The notes: generated by a model from the letters alone, not told the origin. 64,000 nt of DNA from Methylobacterium sp. E-045 (GCF_022829685.1 NZ_JAKSYE010000118.1:1-64000); one strand, 5' to 3'; counted from the first letter of the stretch, positions 1 to 9,382 are shown. Made by a program: numbers and translations.

Positions 1-1
1 T

Positions 2-184
2 GGGCCGCTACCCGTGAAGGCCTACAACGCGACGATCGCCGTGCATCCAAAAGGCAGTGGGTCGACCGTGGTCTGGACCGCGACCTTCGATGCAGCCGGG
101 ATGACCGATGCGGAGGCGAAGGCCGACATCGAAGGCGTTTACGAACAGGGTTTAGCTGGCATTGCAAAGGATGCGAGACCGTAG
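2..184 (+). CDS. SRPBCC-family protein, C-terminal fragment
   Basis: The reading frame is open from the left edge to a stop at 182-184, giving 60 residues that end in an acidic/amphipathic helix (ADIEGVYEQGLAGIAK). The pattern of a beta strand with TVVWTATF followed by a long C-terminal helix is typical of the end of START/SRPBCC (polyketide cyclase or MxaD-like) ligand-binding folds. The start lies outside the window, so neither its length nor its ligand can be judged. It is separated from the next gene by over 300 bases and points towards it convergently. The family call is an inference from a short fragment. Confidence 0.5.
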   Translation, partial: GPLPVKAYNATIAVHPKGSGSTVVWTATFDAAGMTDAEAKADIEGVYEQGLAGIAKDARP

Positions 185-500
185 GGTTAGAACCCTATGG
201 CATGCAGCTAGCATCGGCACCGCTCAAGGGTATCAGAGTGCTCAGGGGGGCACTGATGCTTTGGCAGAGGCTCCCCCTTCTCCCAGGGAGGAAGCCCCGG
301 CCAGCCGCCGCCAAAGCGCCGTTAAACAGCACTCTAGGCGTTTCGATGGGTTTAGATGGAGAGTCGAAAGAGAGCGCACCCCGCCTTCCGCTGGATCGAG
401 TAGCTAATGCAGGTGCATTTGCCGGATTGGGTGATACGAAGTCGCGGATGCTGGTGAATTCCAGCAGTATCCTCAGGGCTCCGCGACTGAAGTTTTTACA
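185..500. other. Intergenic gap between convergent genes
   Basis: No convincing gene is seen here. Reading frames crossing it have biased, low-complexity translations and run antisense into the transporter gene that ends at 501. No clear hairpin terminator was recognised. Confidence 0.5.
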
Positions 501-1808
501 TCAGACCGGGCCGGCCGCTGGAGCCAGCCTGCGGAATAGGTTGGTATTCCGAAATAGCGTAAGCGTTCCAATAATCGAGATCACCGCAGCGCAGGCGAGC
601 CACAAGCCGGGCATGGCGCGATTGCCGGTCACATGGATGAGATAGGTGCAGATCGCGGGGGTGAAGCCTCCGAAAATCGCCTGGGCCAAGCTGTAGGCTA
701 GTGAGAAGCCGGTGGCGCGTACATCAGCCGGCATGATCTCGGTCAACGTGACGACCATCACGCCCTGGTAGCCGCCGTAAAGGAAAGACATCCACATCAG
801 CGCCGCGAACAGCCGCGCGAAGGATGGGTCCGACACCAGCCATGCCATGACTGGATAGGCCGTAATCGCAATCAGTACCGAGAAGGTGATCAGGACGGGA
901 AGGCGCCCGACGCGATCAGACACGGCACCCATGACGGGCACCCAGATAAAGTTTGCTACGCCGACACAGACCGTGACAAGAAAGCTGTCGTTAGCGCTCA
1001 AGCCTAGCACCTGCCGAGCATAGGTTGGGGTGTAGGCGGTGATCATGTAGAAGAATACGCTCGTCAGCGTGACGAGAAGTACGGCCTTAAACACAATCGC
1101 CCAGTTCTGCAGGAGTGAGCCGTAGATCTCGCGTAACGTCGGCTGACGGCGCTTAGTGCGCTGGGTGAACTCCTCGCTCTCTTGCATCGAGCGTCGAATC
1201 CAAAACAGCACAGGAACGATCATGCAGCCGATGAGGAAAGGGATGCGCCAACCCCATTCGAGCATCTGCTGATCGGTCAGAATGCCGCGCAGGCTGACAC
1301 CGATGATGGCAGCGAAGACAACGGCGACCTGCTGGCTAGCGGATTGCCAACTCACGTAGAATCCGCGGTTTCCAGGGGTTGCGATTTCGGAAAGATAGAC
1401 CGAGACGCCGCCTGACTCGGCCCCCGCCGAGAAGCCTTGGAGTAGACGTCCGACAATAACCAGGAGAGGCGCGCCAAGGCCGATGGACGCGTAGGTTGGG
1501 GTGAAGGCGATCATCGCGACGCCGACCGACATGATGGCGAGACTTAAGATCAGGCCGGCGCGGCGTCCGTGCCGATCGATATAAGCGCCGAGCACGATGG
1601 CGCCGAGTGGGCGCATCAAGAAGCCAACGCCGAAAGTCATTAAGGAAAGCATCAACGAGACGAACTCGTTGTCGTTTGGGAAGACGGCTTGCGCTACGTA
1701 CGAGGCGTAGAATCCGTAGACCATGAAATCGAACATCTCGAGGAAGTTGCCGCTAACAACGCGGACAACATCCTTCTTGGTCGGCCGTCCCTTAACTGTG
1801 GCGTCCAT
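501..1808 (-). CDS. MFS transporter, metabolite:H+ symporter (MHS) family
   Basis: A 435-residue protein with about 12 hydrophobic segments and the MHS-subfamily hallmarks: an N-terminal SGNFLEMFDFMVYGFYA segment, a loop motif around DRHGRRAGL (about residues 79-87), and RLLQGFSAGAESGG in TM4/5. The closest functional comparison is to citrate/tricarballylate-type proton symporters, so import of a carboxylic acid across the inner membrane is likely; the substrate is not known. It is divergent from the IclR regulator at 2100, with about 290 bases between them containing a palindromic operator candidate. It probably feeds the CoA-activating enzymes at 2909-7849. Confidence 0.85.
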   Translation of the reverse strand: MDATVKGRPTKKDVVRVVSGNFLEMFDFMVYGFYASYVAQAVFPNDNEFVSLMLSLMTFGVGFLMRPLGAIVLGAYIDRHGRRAGLILSLAIMSVGVAMIAFTPTYASIGLGAPLLVIVGRLLQGFSAGAESGGVSVYLSEIATPGNRGFYVSWQSASQQVAVVFAAIIGVSLRGILTDQQMLEWGWRIPFLIGCMIVPVLFWIRRSMQESEEFTQRTKRRQPTLREIYGSLLQNWAIVFKAVLLVTLTSVFFYMITAYTPTYARQVLGLSANDSFLVTVCVGVANFIWVPVMGAVSDRVGRLPVLITFSVLIAITAYPVMAWLVSDPSFARLFAALMWMSFLYGGYQGVMVVTLTEIMPADVRATGFSLAYSLAQAIFGGFTPAICTYLIHVTGNRAMPGLWLACAAVISIIGTLTLFRNTNLFRRLAPAAGPV

Positions 1809-1887
1809 GTTTCCCCTCCTGTAACCCGCTATAGTCTCGACCGCCCAAACGTCCGGCAGGCCAGAGCTCCAAACACCGGCATTCTAT

Positions 1888-1906
1888 TGTTCTAATATTT
1901 GGAACA
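1888..1906. promoter_or_regulatory. Palindromic operator candidate (IclR-type)
   Basis: TGTTCTAATATTTGGAACA is a near-perfect dyad (TGTTC-N9-GAACA) in the divergent promoter region between the MHS transporter and the IclR gene. A 19-base sequence with 16 identities and the same half-site spacing lies at 19031-19049 before the exporter gene. A related 13-mer, ATTGTTCCATTTT, is at 2010-2022 and again at 15849-15861. Binding by the adjacent IclR protein is inferred. Confidence 0.5.
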
Positions 1907-2099
1907 CTGGTCTACGATATGCTACATTAGGTAAATCATGTCGCGCCCGTCAATCGGATGCAGAAGCATCGTGCATAAAATTTATATGGATTGAATGATC
2001 TTAAGAAGCATTGTTCCATTTTCTCCCTTAACCGGCTTGACCATGCCGGTACGCAAGCGATATGAGTTTACTTAGAACGTCGTATTGAATATTGGAACG

Positions 2100-2891
2100 A
2101 TGGACAGCACGCTTCTCAAAGGTCTAACCGTTCTGGAACACCTCGCGGCTAGTGATGCGCCGCGCGGCGTCAGCGAGCTCGCCCGGACTCTCGACCTGAC
2201 TAAAAGTAACGTCCACCGCACGCTGCAGACCTTGGTCGTGGCGGGTTATGTCCGCGCAACTCCAGGAGGCGCCTACGAGTGCACCCTGAAGCTCTTTGAG
2301 CTGGCAAGTTCAGTCCTAGCTAGGGTGGATGTGCGGCAGGTCGCCGAGCGTTTCATGCGCTCGCTAGCGGACCAGACCCAAGAGACGATCCACCTGTCGC
2401 TGCTCGACAGGGCCGAGGTGATCTACCTGCACAAGATCGAGAGCCCGCATCCCGTGCGCGCCTATTCCTCAATCGGTGGCCGGGCTCCGGCCTACTGCGT
2501 CGCCTCCGGCAAGGCGCTGCTCGCCTACCAAGAGGAGGCGCTAGCACATCTCACCGATCCGCTGCCGGTTTATACCGCGCGCACCATCACCAGCCTCGAC
2601 ATCCTGCGGCGCGAGCTGGAGCAGGTGCGGGTGCAGGGCTTCGCAATCAACCGCGGCGAGTGGCGCGAGGGTGTCTGCGGATTGGCTGCCATCGTCCATG
2701 ATGCGATGCGTAAGCCCATCGCCTCGATTGGAATTTCCGGCCCCTCGGATCGGCTCGATCCGGCGGCTCTACGACGCTTCAGCGACGTGGTCGTCGACGC
2801 CGCCCGTGGGTTGTCGCGCGCTCTTGGCTACAACCCCATCGACCTCGCGCCGCGGATCATCCGAACTGGCGCGATGCGCGAACCCGCTTGA
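2100..2891 (+). CDS. IclR-family transcriptional regulator
   Basis: A 263-residue protein counted from the ATG at 2100; a TTG five codons upstream would also be in frame. Residues about 1-70 form the winged helix-turn-helix (GVSELARTLDLTKSNVHRTLQTL), followed by the IclR effector-binding domain with YLHKIESPHPVRAYSSIGGRAPAY and the small-pocket segment ASGKALLAY. It starts the catabolic operon: the next gene begins within or just after its stop codon. By family precedent it senses the substrate or an intermediate and controls both this operon and the divergent transporter. Confidence 0.88.
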   Translation: MDSTLLKGLTVLEHLAASDAPRGVSELARTLDLTKSNVHRTLQTLVVAGYVRATPGGAYECTLKLFELASSVLARVDVRQVAERFMRSLADQTQETIHLSLLDRAEVIYLHKIESPHPVRAYSSIGGRAPAYCVASGKALLAYQEEALAHLTDPLPVYTARTITSLDILRRELEQVRVQGFAINRGEWREGVCGLAAIVHDAMRKPIASIGISGPSDRLDPAALRRFSDVVVDAARGLSRALGYNPIDLAPRIIRTGAMREPA

Positions 2892-2908
2892 TTTCAGGAG
2901 GACAGGCT

Positions 2909-4066
2909 TTGGGACCGCTTTCCGGTATCCGCGTCATCGAATTTTGCAGCGTCGCTGCCGGTCCGTTCTGCGCCATGCTGCTTGCCGACATGGGCGCCGA
3001 CGTCATCAAGGTCGAGAACCCGGAGGGCGGCGACACCATGCGGGCATGGCCTCCGATCAGCGCAGGCTACAGCGAGAACTTCGCATCGCTCAATCGTAAC
3101 AAACGCTCGGTGACCCTCGATCTCAAGGATCCCGCCGGGAACAATCAGGCGCGCGACCTGATCCGCTCCGCTGACGTCGTGCTTGAGAACAACCGCCCCG
3201 GTGTGATGCAGCGGCTCAGCCTCGACTACGCTACCGTAAGCATGGACCAGCCCAAGCTCGTCTATTGCTCGATATCGGCCTTCGGCCAGGAGGGTCCACG
3301 CTCGCGCGAGGCCGGATTCGACCTGACGCTCCAGGCCATGAGCGGTGTCATGAGCGTAACCGGCGAGCCGGGAGCGCCACCCGTGAAATGCGGAGTGCCG
3401 ATCTCGGATTTCGGGACTGGCCTCTATGCCGCCTACGCCATTGCAGCTGCGCTGCTGCAGGTGGGCGCCGGCGGCAGAGGTACGCATATCGACGCCTCGA
3501 TGTTCGGGGCCTCGCTCGCCATGGGCGCTCTTCAGACGAGCCAGTATTTCGGGAGCGGCAAGGCCCCGGAGCGTCTCGGCTCCGCCCATCCGCGCAACGC
3601 TCCCTATCAGGCCTTCCGCGCCCAGGACGGTTACTTCGCTATGGCCGCGGGCAACAACACTCTCTATCGCGCGGCCTGCAACGCCATCGAACGGCCGGAC
3701 CTGATCGACGATCCGCGCTTCGCCTCAACTGCCCTGCGCGCCGATCACCAGACCGAACTACTCAAGATTCTTGAACGGGATTTCGCAGCCCATTCCTGCG
3801 CAGACCTGCTCGAACGCTTCCGGAATGCCGGCGTGCCTTGCTCGCCGATCAACAGCTATGCCGAGGCGCTCGCCGACCCGCAGGTCGCGCATATGGGCTG
3901 GGTCCAGCCCGTAAAGCTGCCCTCGGGTGTCGAGACGCGCACCTTCGTCTCGCCGCTGAAATTCTCAGGTGAGGGGTTCCCAATCTACCGCGACCCTCCG
4001 GCACTCGGCGAACATAATGACGAGGTGTTCGGTGCTGCCGCCGTGGTTATCGCGAAGAGCGCATGA
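2909..4066 (+). CDS. Class III (CaiB/BaiF) CoA-transferase
   Basis: A 385-residue protein, normal for the family. The TTG at 2909 is preferred because AGGAGG (2896-2901) lies seven bases upstream; an earlier TTG at 2888 has no such site. Family features are the N-terminal LSGIRVIEFCSVAAGPFCAMLLADMGADVIKVE stretch in pieces, SLNRNKRSVTLDL, and the segment VPISDFGTGLYA with the aspartate that forms the acyl-enzyme in formyl-CoA transferase. It should move CoA between a donor thioester and an organic acid. It is translationally coupled to the crotonase-like gene by an ATGA overlap. The acid is unknown. Confidence 0.87.
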   Translation: MGPLSGIRVIEFCSVAAGPFCAMLLADMGADVIKVENPEGGDTMRAWPPISAGYSENFASLNRNKRSVTLDLKDPAGNNQARDLIRSADVVLENNRPGVMQRLSLDYATVSMDQPKLVYCSISAFGQEGPRSREAGFDLTLQAMSGVMSVTGEPGAPPVKCGVPISDFGTGLYAAYAIAAALLQVGAGGRGTHIDASMFGASLAMGALQTSQYFGSGKAPERLGSAHPRNAPYQAFRAQDGYFAMAAGNNTLYRAACNAIERPDLIDDPRFASTALRADHQTELLKILERDFAAHSCADLLERFRNAGVPCSPINSYAEALADPQVAHMGWVQPVKLPSGVETRTFVSPLKFSGEGFPIYRDPPALGEHNDEVFGAAAVVIAKSA

Positions 4067-4779
4067 TGGACGAGCTTCTGATCGCGCGGGACGGCGCCAT
4101 GCTGACCCTGACACTCAACCGCCCCGATAAGATGAACGCGCTCTCGGCACAGCTCGTCGAAGCGCTGCTCGACCAGATCCAGCAGGCGAGCACCACCAAT
4201 GTCCGCCTGCTCGTCCTTAAGGGCAACGGGCGCAACTTCAGTGCTGGCTTCGATTTCGGCGATTATGAGGATCAATCCGAGGGGAACCTCGTCCTGCGCT
4301 TTGTCCGGATCGAACAGTTGCTGCAGGCCGTCTACCACGCGCCCTTCGACACCCTCGCGCTCGCGCATGGCCGGAATTTTGGCGCGGGCGTCGATTTGAT
4401 CTGCTCCTGTGGCCGGCGCGTCGCCGATCCCGGCGCGACCTTCCGGATGCCGGGCCTGTCCTTCGGGCTCGTGCTTGGCACGCGCCGATACGCCGAGCGA
4501 GTCGGCAACACGCTGGCCCGGCAGGTCTTGGAGGAAGGCCAGGCTTTCGACACGACCGAAGCGCTGGCCGCCGGCTTCCTGACAAAGGCCGCGCCGAAGG
4601 AGGACTGGGACGAGGTCGTCGCGAAGGCCGCTGCGACCTCGGTGCGGCTGTCGGTAGAAGCGAACGCCGCCCTCATCGCTGCCACCTCGACCGACACGCG
4701 GGCACTGGATCTCGCCGACCTCGTCACCTCGGCCGCGCGGCCGGGGCTGAAGGAACGGATCCAGGCCTATCGCGCCTGA
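4063..4779 (+). CDS. Enoyl-CoA hydratase/isomerase-family (crotonase fold) protein
   Basis: A 238-residue crotonase-fold protein, slightly short for the family. The oxyanion-hole segments are visible as GRNFSAGFDF and HGRNFGAGVDL. The two glutamates used by classical enoyl-CoA hydratases seem absent: the first region reads GAGVDLICSCG and the second reads FRMPGLSFGLVLG, where a PE motif is usual. It may therefore be an isomerase, hydrolase or lyase variant rather than a hydratase. The start overlaps the stop of the CoA-transferase (ATGA). This motif comparison is from memory of the family. Confidence 0.78.
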   Translation: MMDELLIARDGAMLTLTLNRPDKMNALSAQLVEALLDQIQQASTTNVRLLVLKGNGRNFSAGFDFGDYEDQSEGNLVLRFVRIEQLLQAVYHAPFDTLALAHGRNFGAGVDLICSCGRRVADPGATFRMPGLSFGLVLGTRRYAERVGNTLARQVLEEGQAFDTTEALAAGFLTKAAPKEDWDEVVAKAAATSVRLSVEANAALIAATSTDTRALDLADLVTSAARPGLKERIQAYRA

Positions 4780-4806
4780 GACGAAACACCGATCTGGAGA
4801 GCTGAC

Positions 4807-5634
4807 GTGGCTTCGCACTCATCGAAAATCATTCCGCTGACGGAGCTCGCGGCCCTCGTCGCCGATGGCAGCTCGCTGGCTCTCGGCGGCAGCTTTCTGC
4901 ACCGCGGCCCCTTCGCCCTGGTGCGCGAACTGATCCGACAGGGCCGCAAGGACCTTGAAGTCGTCAAGCAATCTCCGGGTTACGACATCGACATCCTGTG
5001 TCGCGCCGGCGCGCTGGCGCGGGCCCGGGCCGGCATCGTCGCCATGGAAGGCAATTTCGGCCTCGCGCCCTGGTACCGGAAAGCGGTTGAGAGGGGCGAG
5101 ATCAGGCTAGAGGAGCATGCCTGCGCAACCCTGACTGCGGGTCTGCGCGCCTCGGCCTTCGGCGTACCGTTCATGCCCTGTGGCGGCATCCATGGCTCCG
5201 ATCTGCCAGGGCTGAACGGTTGGAAGCAGATCGAAGACCCCTACGGCACCGGCGAGTCCGTCTATGCCATTCCGAAGATCACGCCGGATTTCGCGGTGAT
5301 CATGGCCAACGAAGTCAGCGAGGAGGGTGATGTCCGCGTCTACGGTACCTCGCATTGGGACCGAATCATGAGCCGATCCGCCAAGCGCGTGCTGGTGGTT
5401 GCCGAAAAGCTTGCACCGAGCACTTCCTTTCGCGAGCAGCCAGAGCTGACGATGATTCCCCATTTCCTCGTCGAAGCAATCAGCGTGGTCGAGAACGGAG
5501 CCTGGCCAGGCTCGTGCTGGCCCCATTACGAGGTCGATTACCCGGCCGTGGAAGCGTACATGAAAGATGGCCCGGCCGTGCTGAAACAGCACCTCGACTC
5601 TGCCCCCGAGGCACGGGAGGCAGCCCATGCGTGA
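4807..5634 (+). CDS. CoA-transferase-like enzyme, alpha subunit (GctA/IpdA type)
   Basis: A 275-residue protein starting at GTG 4807 behind a GGAG site. It shows the family I CoA-transferase alpha fold: an N-terminal DGSSLALGGSFLHRGPFALVREL segment, a glycine-rich FMPCGGIHGSDL region and a late DVRVYGTSHWD segment. Among family I enzymes it looks closer to glutaconate CoA-transferase A or the steroid-ring hydrolase subunit IpdA than to succinyl-CoA:3-ketoacid transferases. It overlaps its beta partner by eight bases, consistent with a stoichiometric heteromer. Its role in this pathway is not determined. Confidence 0.83.
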   Translation: MASHSSKIIPLTELAALVADGSSLALGGSFLHRGPFALVRELIRQGRKDLEVVKQSPGYDIDILCRAGALARARAGIVAMEGNFGLAPWYRKAVERGEIRLEEHACATLTAGLRASAFGVPFMPCGGIHGSDLPGLNGWKQIEDPYGTGESVYAIPKITPDFAVIMANEVSEEGDVRVYGTSHWDRIMSRSAKRVLVVAEKLAPSTSFREQPELTMIPHFLVEAISVVENGAWPGSCWPHYEVDYPAVEAYMKDGPAVLKQHLDSAPEAREAAHA

Positions 5635-6358
5635 ATGGTCGGGCTTCTCCTACATCGTCACGAACCTCGCCCGGTTCGTCCGCCCCCGCGAGATCACCTT
5701 CAGCGGTGTGAACTCGGCGCTGCCGATGCTGGCTTGCCTCGTCGCCAAGCAGGCTTACGATTTCGACTTCACCTACATCAACGTGGCTGGCGGCGTGGAT
5801 CCGCGCCCGTCGAAGGTTCCGATTTCGAGTTCCGACCCAGTACTGGCAGAGGGCTCGCGCTCGATCTTCTCCAACGAGGATTTCTACGACCTTTGCACCC
5901 GAGGCCAAATGGACCTCTGCTACCTCGGCGCGGCCCAGGTCGACGGGCTCGGGCGCACTAACGTCTCGGTGATCGGGGATTGGCACGCGCCGAAGGTCCG
6001 GCTGCCCGGCGGCGGCGGCGGCGCGGTGATGCTCCCGACCGCTAAGCGGGCCGTCACTTGGCGCACCGAGCACTCGATCAGGACGCTTGTTGAGACCCTC
6101 GACTTCATCACGGCATCCGGCGGTATGCACGGGGTGGTGACGCCTATAGCGGTGTTCATGAAGCGAGAAGGACGCCTCGTCCTGTCCTCTTGGCATCCGG
6201 CGGCGAGCCTCGACGAGGTCCGTGCCCGCACTGGCTTCGCCTTTGAGGCAGACGGGGCCGAGCCCACGGCTCCGCCGACCGAAGCGGAAGCGGCCGCGCT
6301 GTCCAAGCTCGATGCGGACGGCGACTTCGAACGCGACGCGGCGATCAAGCTGCGCTGA
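5627..6358 (+). CDS. CoA-transferase-like enzyme, beta subunit (GctB/IpdB type)
   Basis: A 243-residue beta subunit with the conserved GGVDPRPSKVPISSSD segment, MDLCYLGAAQVDGLGRTNVS and a poly-glycine run in LPGGGGGAVML. In glutaconate CoA-transferase the segment before the first of these holds the glutamate that carries CoA; here it reads INVAGGV, with no glutamate. IpdB-type proteins also lack it and act as C-C hydrolases on cyclic acyl-CoAs. So this pair may be a hydrolase, not a transferase. That is inference from motif memory. The C-terminal tail is rich in alanine and glutamate. Confidence 0.82.
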   Translation: MREWSGFSYIVTNLARFVRPREITFSGVNSALPMLACLVAKQAYDFDFTYINVAGGVDPRPSKVPISSSDPVLAEGSRSIFSNEDFYDLCTRGQMDLCYLGAAQVDGLGRTNVSVIGDWHAPKVRLPGGGGGAVMLPTAKRAVTWRTEHSIRTLVETLDFITASGGMHGVVTPIAVFMKREGRLVLSSWHPAASLDEVRARTGFAFEADGAEPTAPPTEAEAAALSKLDADGDFERDAAIKLR

Positions 6359-6385
6359 GCCTAAGAACAACCGGGAGGACCCGTC

Positions 6386-7849
6386 ATGGCCGAGTCGATC
6401 AGCGCACGCCTCCGCGAGGCGATGACGCGCCATGCTTCAGCCAGCCTTACAGCGATCATCGCTCCGGAACAGGTCAGCTACGCAGATCTCCAGACTCGGA
6501 TCGATGGCTTCGCAGCGGGATTCCGCACCTGGGGCGTCAGTCACGGCGCGATGGTCGGCGTGATCGCTCCGAAATCGGTCGACGCCATCGCGGCCTATTT
6601 CGGCGCTATGCAGGCCGGCGCCTGCGTCTGCTTCCTCGAACCAGGCCTCGCTCCCGACATCGTCGCGGAACAGGCCGATGTGGTCGGCATGCGCCACCTC
6701 GTCGTGGACGAGACGCTAATCGGCCGCTTCGACATTCCTGCACAGACGCGCCTGGACATACGCACCCTAAGCGACCTTGAGGGTGAGGGTGCTTTCATCG
6801 ACGAGGCGCTCGAAGCCCACGACAACGCCATGCTGCTGTTCACTTCAGGCAGCACCGGCCGACCCAAAGGTGTGCTGCTTTGCCATGGAGCGCTGATTTG
6901 CAACGCCGATGGCGTCGTGCGGCACACGGGCACCACGTCGGATGACCGGCTGCTCCACGTCATGCCGCTCTATCACACTAATGGTGTCAATAATCAGCTG
7001 ATCGTGCCCTTCCTAGCTGGAGCGAGCGTAATCTTGCTCGACCGATTCAAGCCGGAGATGACCCTCGCGCACCTTCGCAACGACCGGCCGACCTACTTAA
7101 CGGGCGTCCCGACGATCTACGCGCGGATGCTGCCGCACCTGATACCGGGTGAGCGGTTTCCTTCGCTGAAGTTCCTGCGCTGCGGCTCGGCCCCGATAAC
7201 GCCGGCCCTCCATGAGCAGATCGAGGAGGCCTTCGGCGTACCCCTCATCGTATCCTACGGCCTATCAGAGGCGACCTGCACCTCGACGATGAACCCGCCG
7301 GAGCGGCGCAAGCTTGGAACGATCGGGACGGTCCTAGCGGGCCAGACTGTCACGTTGTTCGATCCGGTTATGAACAAGCCGGTTCCGTTAGGCAGGGAAG
7401 GCGAGATCCGGATCACCGGACCGGCCTTGATGACCGGTTATCTCGGCAGCCCGGAGCAGCCTATTGTAGATGGCTGGCTGCGTACGGGCGATCTCGGCCG
7501 CTTCGACGAAGACGGTTTCCTGGCGATCACCGGCCGGATCAAGGACGTGATCATCCGCGGGGGAGAAAACATCTCGCCAGCCCTGATCGAGCGGCAACTC
7601 GCGACCCACCCAGCAGTACGCGATTGCTGCGTCGTCGGCGCCCCAGATGACGATCTCGGCGAGGTGCCGGTCGCCTTCGTGGTGCTGCGCGACGGGGAGT
7701 CTCTAGACGAGACGGGCCTCAAGGACTTCATCCGCGGCTCGCTTGCGCGGATCTACGTTCCGGCCGAGATCCGCAGCCTCGCCGCGCTTCCTACGAACGG
7801 AGTTGGCAAGACCGACCGCAAGTCGTTGCGGAGCCTGCTGAACGCCTGA
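6386..7849 (+). CDS. Class I adenylate-forming acyl-CoA synthetase
   Basis: A 487-residue AMP-binding enzyme with a GGGAGG ribosome site before ATG 6386. Diagnostic motifs are the phosphate loop LLFTSGSTGRPKGV, the YGLSEAT adenine motif, GWLRTGDLGRFDEDGFL with the hinge GRIKDVIIRGGENI, and the late catalytic lysine in NGVGKTDRKSL. It should convert a carboxylic acid, ATP and CoA to acyl-CoA, AMP and PPi in the cytoplasm. As the last gene of the operon it provides a second route to the thioester besides the class III CoA-transferase. The short length resembles small-acid synthetases (malonate, oxalate type). Confidence 0.87.
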   Translation: MAESISARLREAMTRHASASLTAIIAPEQVSYADLQTRIDGFAAGFRTWGVSHGAMVGVIAPKSVDAIAAYFGAMQAGACVCFLEPGLAPDIVAEQADVVGMRHLVVDETLIGRFDIPAQTRLDIRTLSDLEGEGAFIDEALEAHDNAMLLFTSGSTGRPKGVLLCHGALICNADGVVRHTGTTSDDRLLHVMPLYHTNGVNNQLIVPFLAGASVILLDRFKPEMTLAHLRNDRPTYLTGVPTIYARMLPHLIPGERFPSLKFLRCGSAPITPALHEQIEEAFGVPLIVSYGLSEATCTSTMNPPERRKLGTIGTVLAGQTVTLFDPVMNKPVPLGREGEIRITGPALMTGYLGSPEQPIVDGWLRTGDLGRFDEDGFLAITGRIKDVIIRGGENISPALIERQLATHPAVRDCCVVGAPDDDLGEVPVAFVVLRDGESLDETGLKDFIRGSLARIYVPAEIRSLAALPTNGVGKTDRKSLRSLLNA

Positions 7850-7954
7850 GGCATCATCGGCTGAAGGGAAACGGGCCAAAGAGCCATCTGGCAGCGGGAT
7901 GTCATCGTACAGATAGTCTCGAACTTGCCGGCGACGCGGCTCGACCCCAGATTA

Positions 7955-8908
7955 TTCTTCAGCCGCGGGACACTGATCCCCTATCTGGGGCAGGCGGAGC
8001 GCTATACGAGGCGGTACGACGCAGTGGCAGCCACCGAACACACGATTCTCGCGCTGTAGGATCACGGCGTCGCACCGATCCTCGCCGTGCACGACCCGAA
8101 CTAAGTCGCCTTCCTGCGCGAGGTGTGGGATCATCGCGATGACAGACCCCGTGTCGAGGACGAGCTCCTCACGGGACATTTCGCCCGCCCCCACATACGT
8201 CGGAAGCCGAAGGGCCTGCTGGCCCAACTCGGCTACTAACTTGTCGACACGTATACCACGATCCGGGTGAGCACCTGGGACGCGGTCTCCGAATCGACCT
8301 AAGCCGCAATCGGCGCGGCCGATACGGCTGGGAGCATCATTGCGCCTACACGCTCTGCCGGCCGCCCGGCCACCACGCCTATGCCGATTCTCCCTGAGGC
8401 TTCTGCTACCTCAACAACACGGCGATCGCCGCCCAGCGCCTGCGCGCGGCCACCAGAGATCCTGTCGCGATCCTCGACATCGGCGTGCATCACGACAACG
8501 GTACGTAAGGCTTCTTCTTGCGCGCTCGGACGTGCTGACCGTTTCGGTCCATGCCGATCCAGCCAACCACATCCCGTTCTTCGCAGGCTTCGCCGACGAG
8601 ACTGGGATGGGGCAAGCGACGGCTTCAACCTCAACTTTCCACTGGCCTCAGGAACCCGCGATGACGGGTGGCTCGCCGAGATCGATCAGGATCTGGCGCG
8701 CATCCTCAGCTATCGTCGGACGGCGCTGGTGGCCGCCTTGGGGCTCGACGCCGCACAAGGCGATCCACTCGGCGTGCTCGCTGTGACGGAATCGGGGTTC
8801 TCGTCGGCTGCTTGGCGCATCGCGCGTGTCGGCCTACCGACGACGATCATCCAGGAGGGCAGCTATCTCTGCTACGCGCTGGCGCCGAATCTAGTGGCAC
8901 TCCTCTAG
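7955..8908 (+). pseudogene. Histone deacetylase-family (acetylpolyamine amidohydrolase-like) pseudogene
   Basis: No intact frame spans this stretch, but successive forward frames give recognisable pieces of the arginase/deacetylase fold: HDPN near 8090, a PPGHHAYAD-like piece near 8365-8385, GFCYLNNTAIAA with an in-frame stop before it, AILDIGVHHDNGT near 8470-8500, LTVSVHADPANHIPFFAGFADE near 8536-8600 in pieces, then GFNLNFPLASGT and a C-terminal EGSYLCYALAPNLVALL ending at 8908. The metal-binding His/Asp motifs are partly kept. At least three frameshifts and several stops disable it. It lies between two catabolic regions and is not obviously related to either. Confidence 0.75.
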
Positions 8909-9072
8909 GGATTAAACAGGACTGGAAGATGCGTCCGAGTGAAATATTCTCCGCCGCACTCAACAAGGAGAAGGACTCTCTCCATCGTCACCTAAATATG
9001 GAAATTGCAGCCATTGCTTCGAGGCTATGCTGTGACGACTTAAAGAACAGTCATCAAGCACTCGTGATCGTC

Positions 9073-9303
9073 ATGCGTCCCATTCAATTCGACCCCTACG
9101 GCGAGCCCGTCGCGCAGGGCTGCGACCAAAATCGTCCCAGCGCCTCTTCGCGGATTGTGTTGCGTTCGGGCGTCGGTCTTTTTTGGGCGATGGTTGTCTT
9201 GATCGTCGCCGCGCGCGCCGCGTATTTTGATCCGGACTTCGCCGAGAAATTCGGCACCGTCGCCTCGCTGGTCGGTCACCTCAAGACGATCGTCGGCGCC
9301 TAA
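9073..9303 (+). CDS. Small predicted membrane protein
   Basis: A 76-residue frame from ATG 9073. The first 35 residues are polar, followed by one hydrophobic helix (LFWAMVVLIVAARAAYF). I do not recognise a family. An upstream ATG at 8929 in the same frame would lengthen it. It sits alone between the deacetylase remnant and the convergent ligase genes, so the context gives no function. It could be a chance frame. Confidence 0.4.
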   Translation: MRPIQFDPYGEPVAQGCDQNRPSASSRIVLRSGVGLFWAMVVLIVAARAAYFDPDFAEKFGTVASLVGHLKTIVGA

Positions 9304-9382
9304 ACTGCCGAAATCGCAACATCGAAAGCGCCGCGGGCTGATAGGCCCGGGCAATTTCAATGCGAGGTCTTCGGTCAGCGAT

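Noticed and set aside
5480-6433. Minus-strand 317-codon frame opposite the CoA-transferase beta gene
   Set aside because: Composition is shadow-like and it crosses two well-supported genes.
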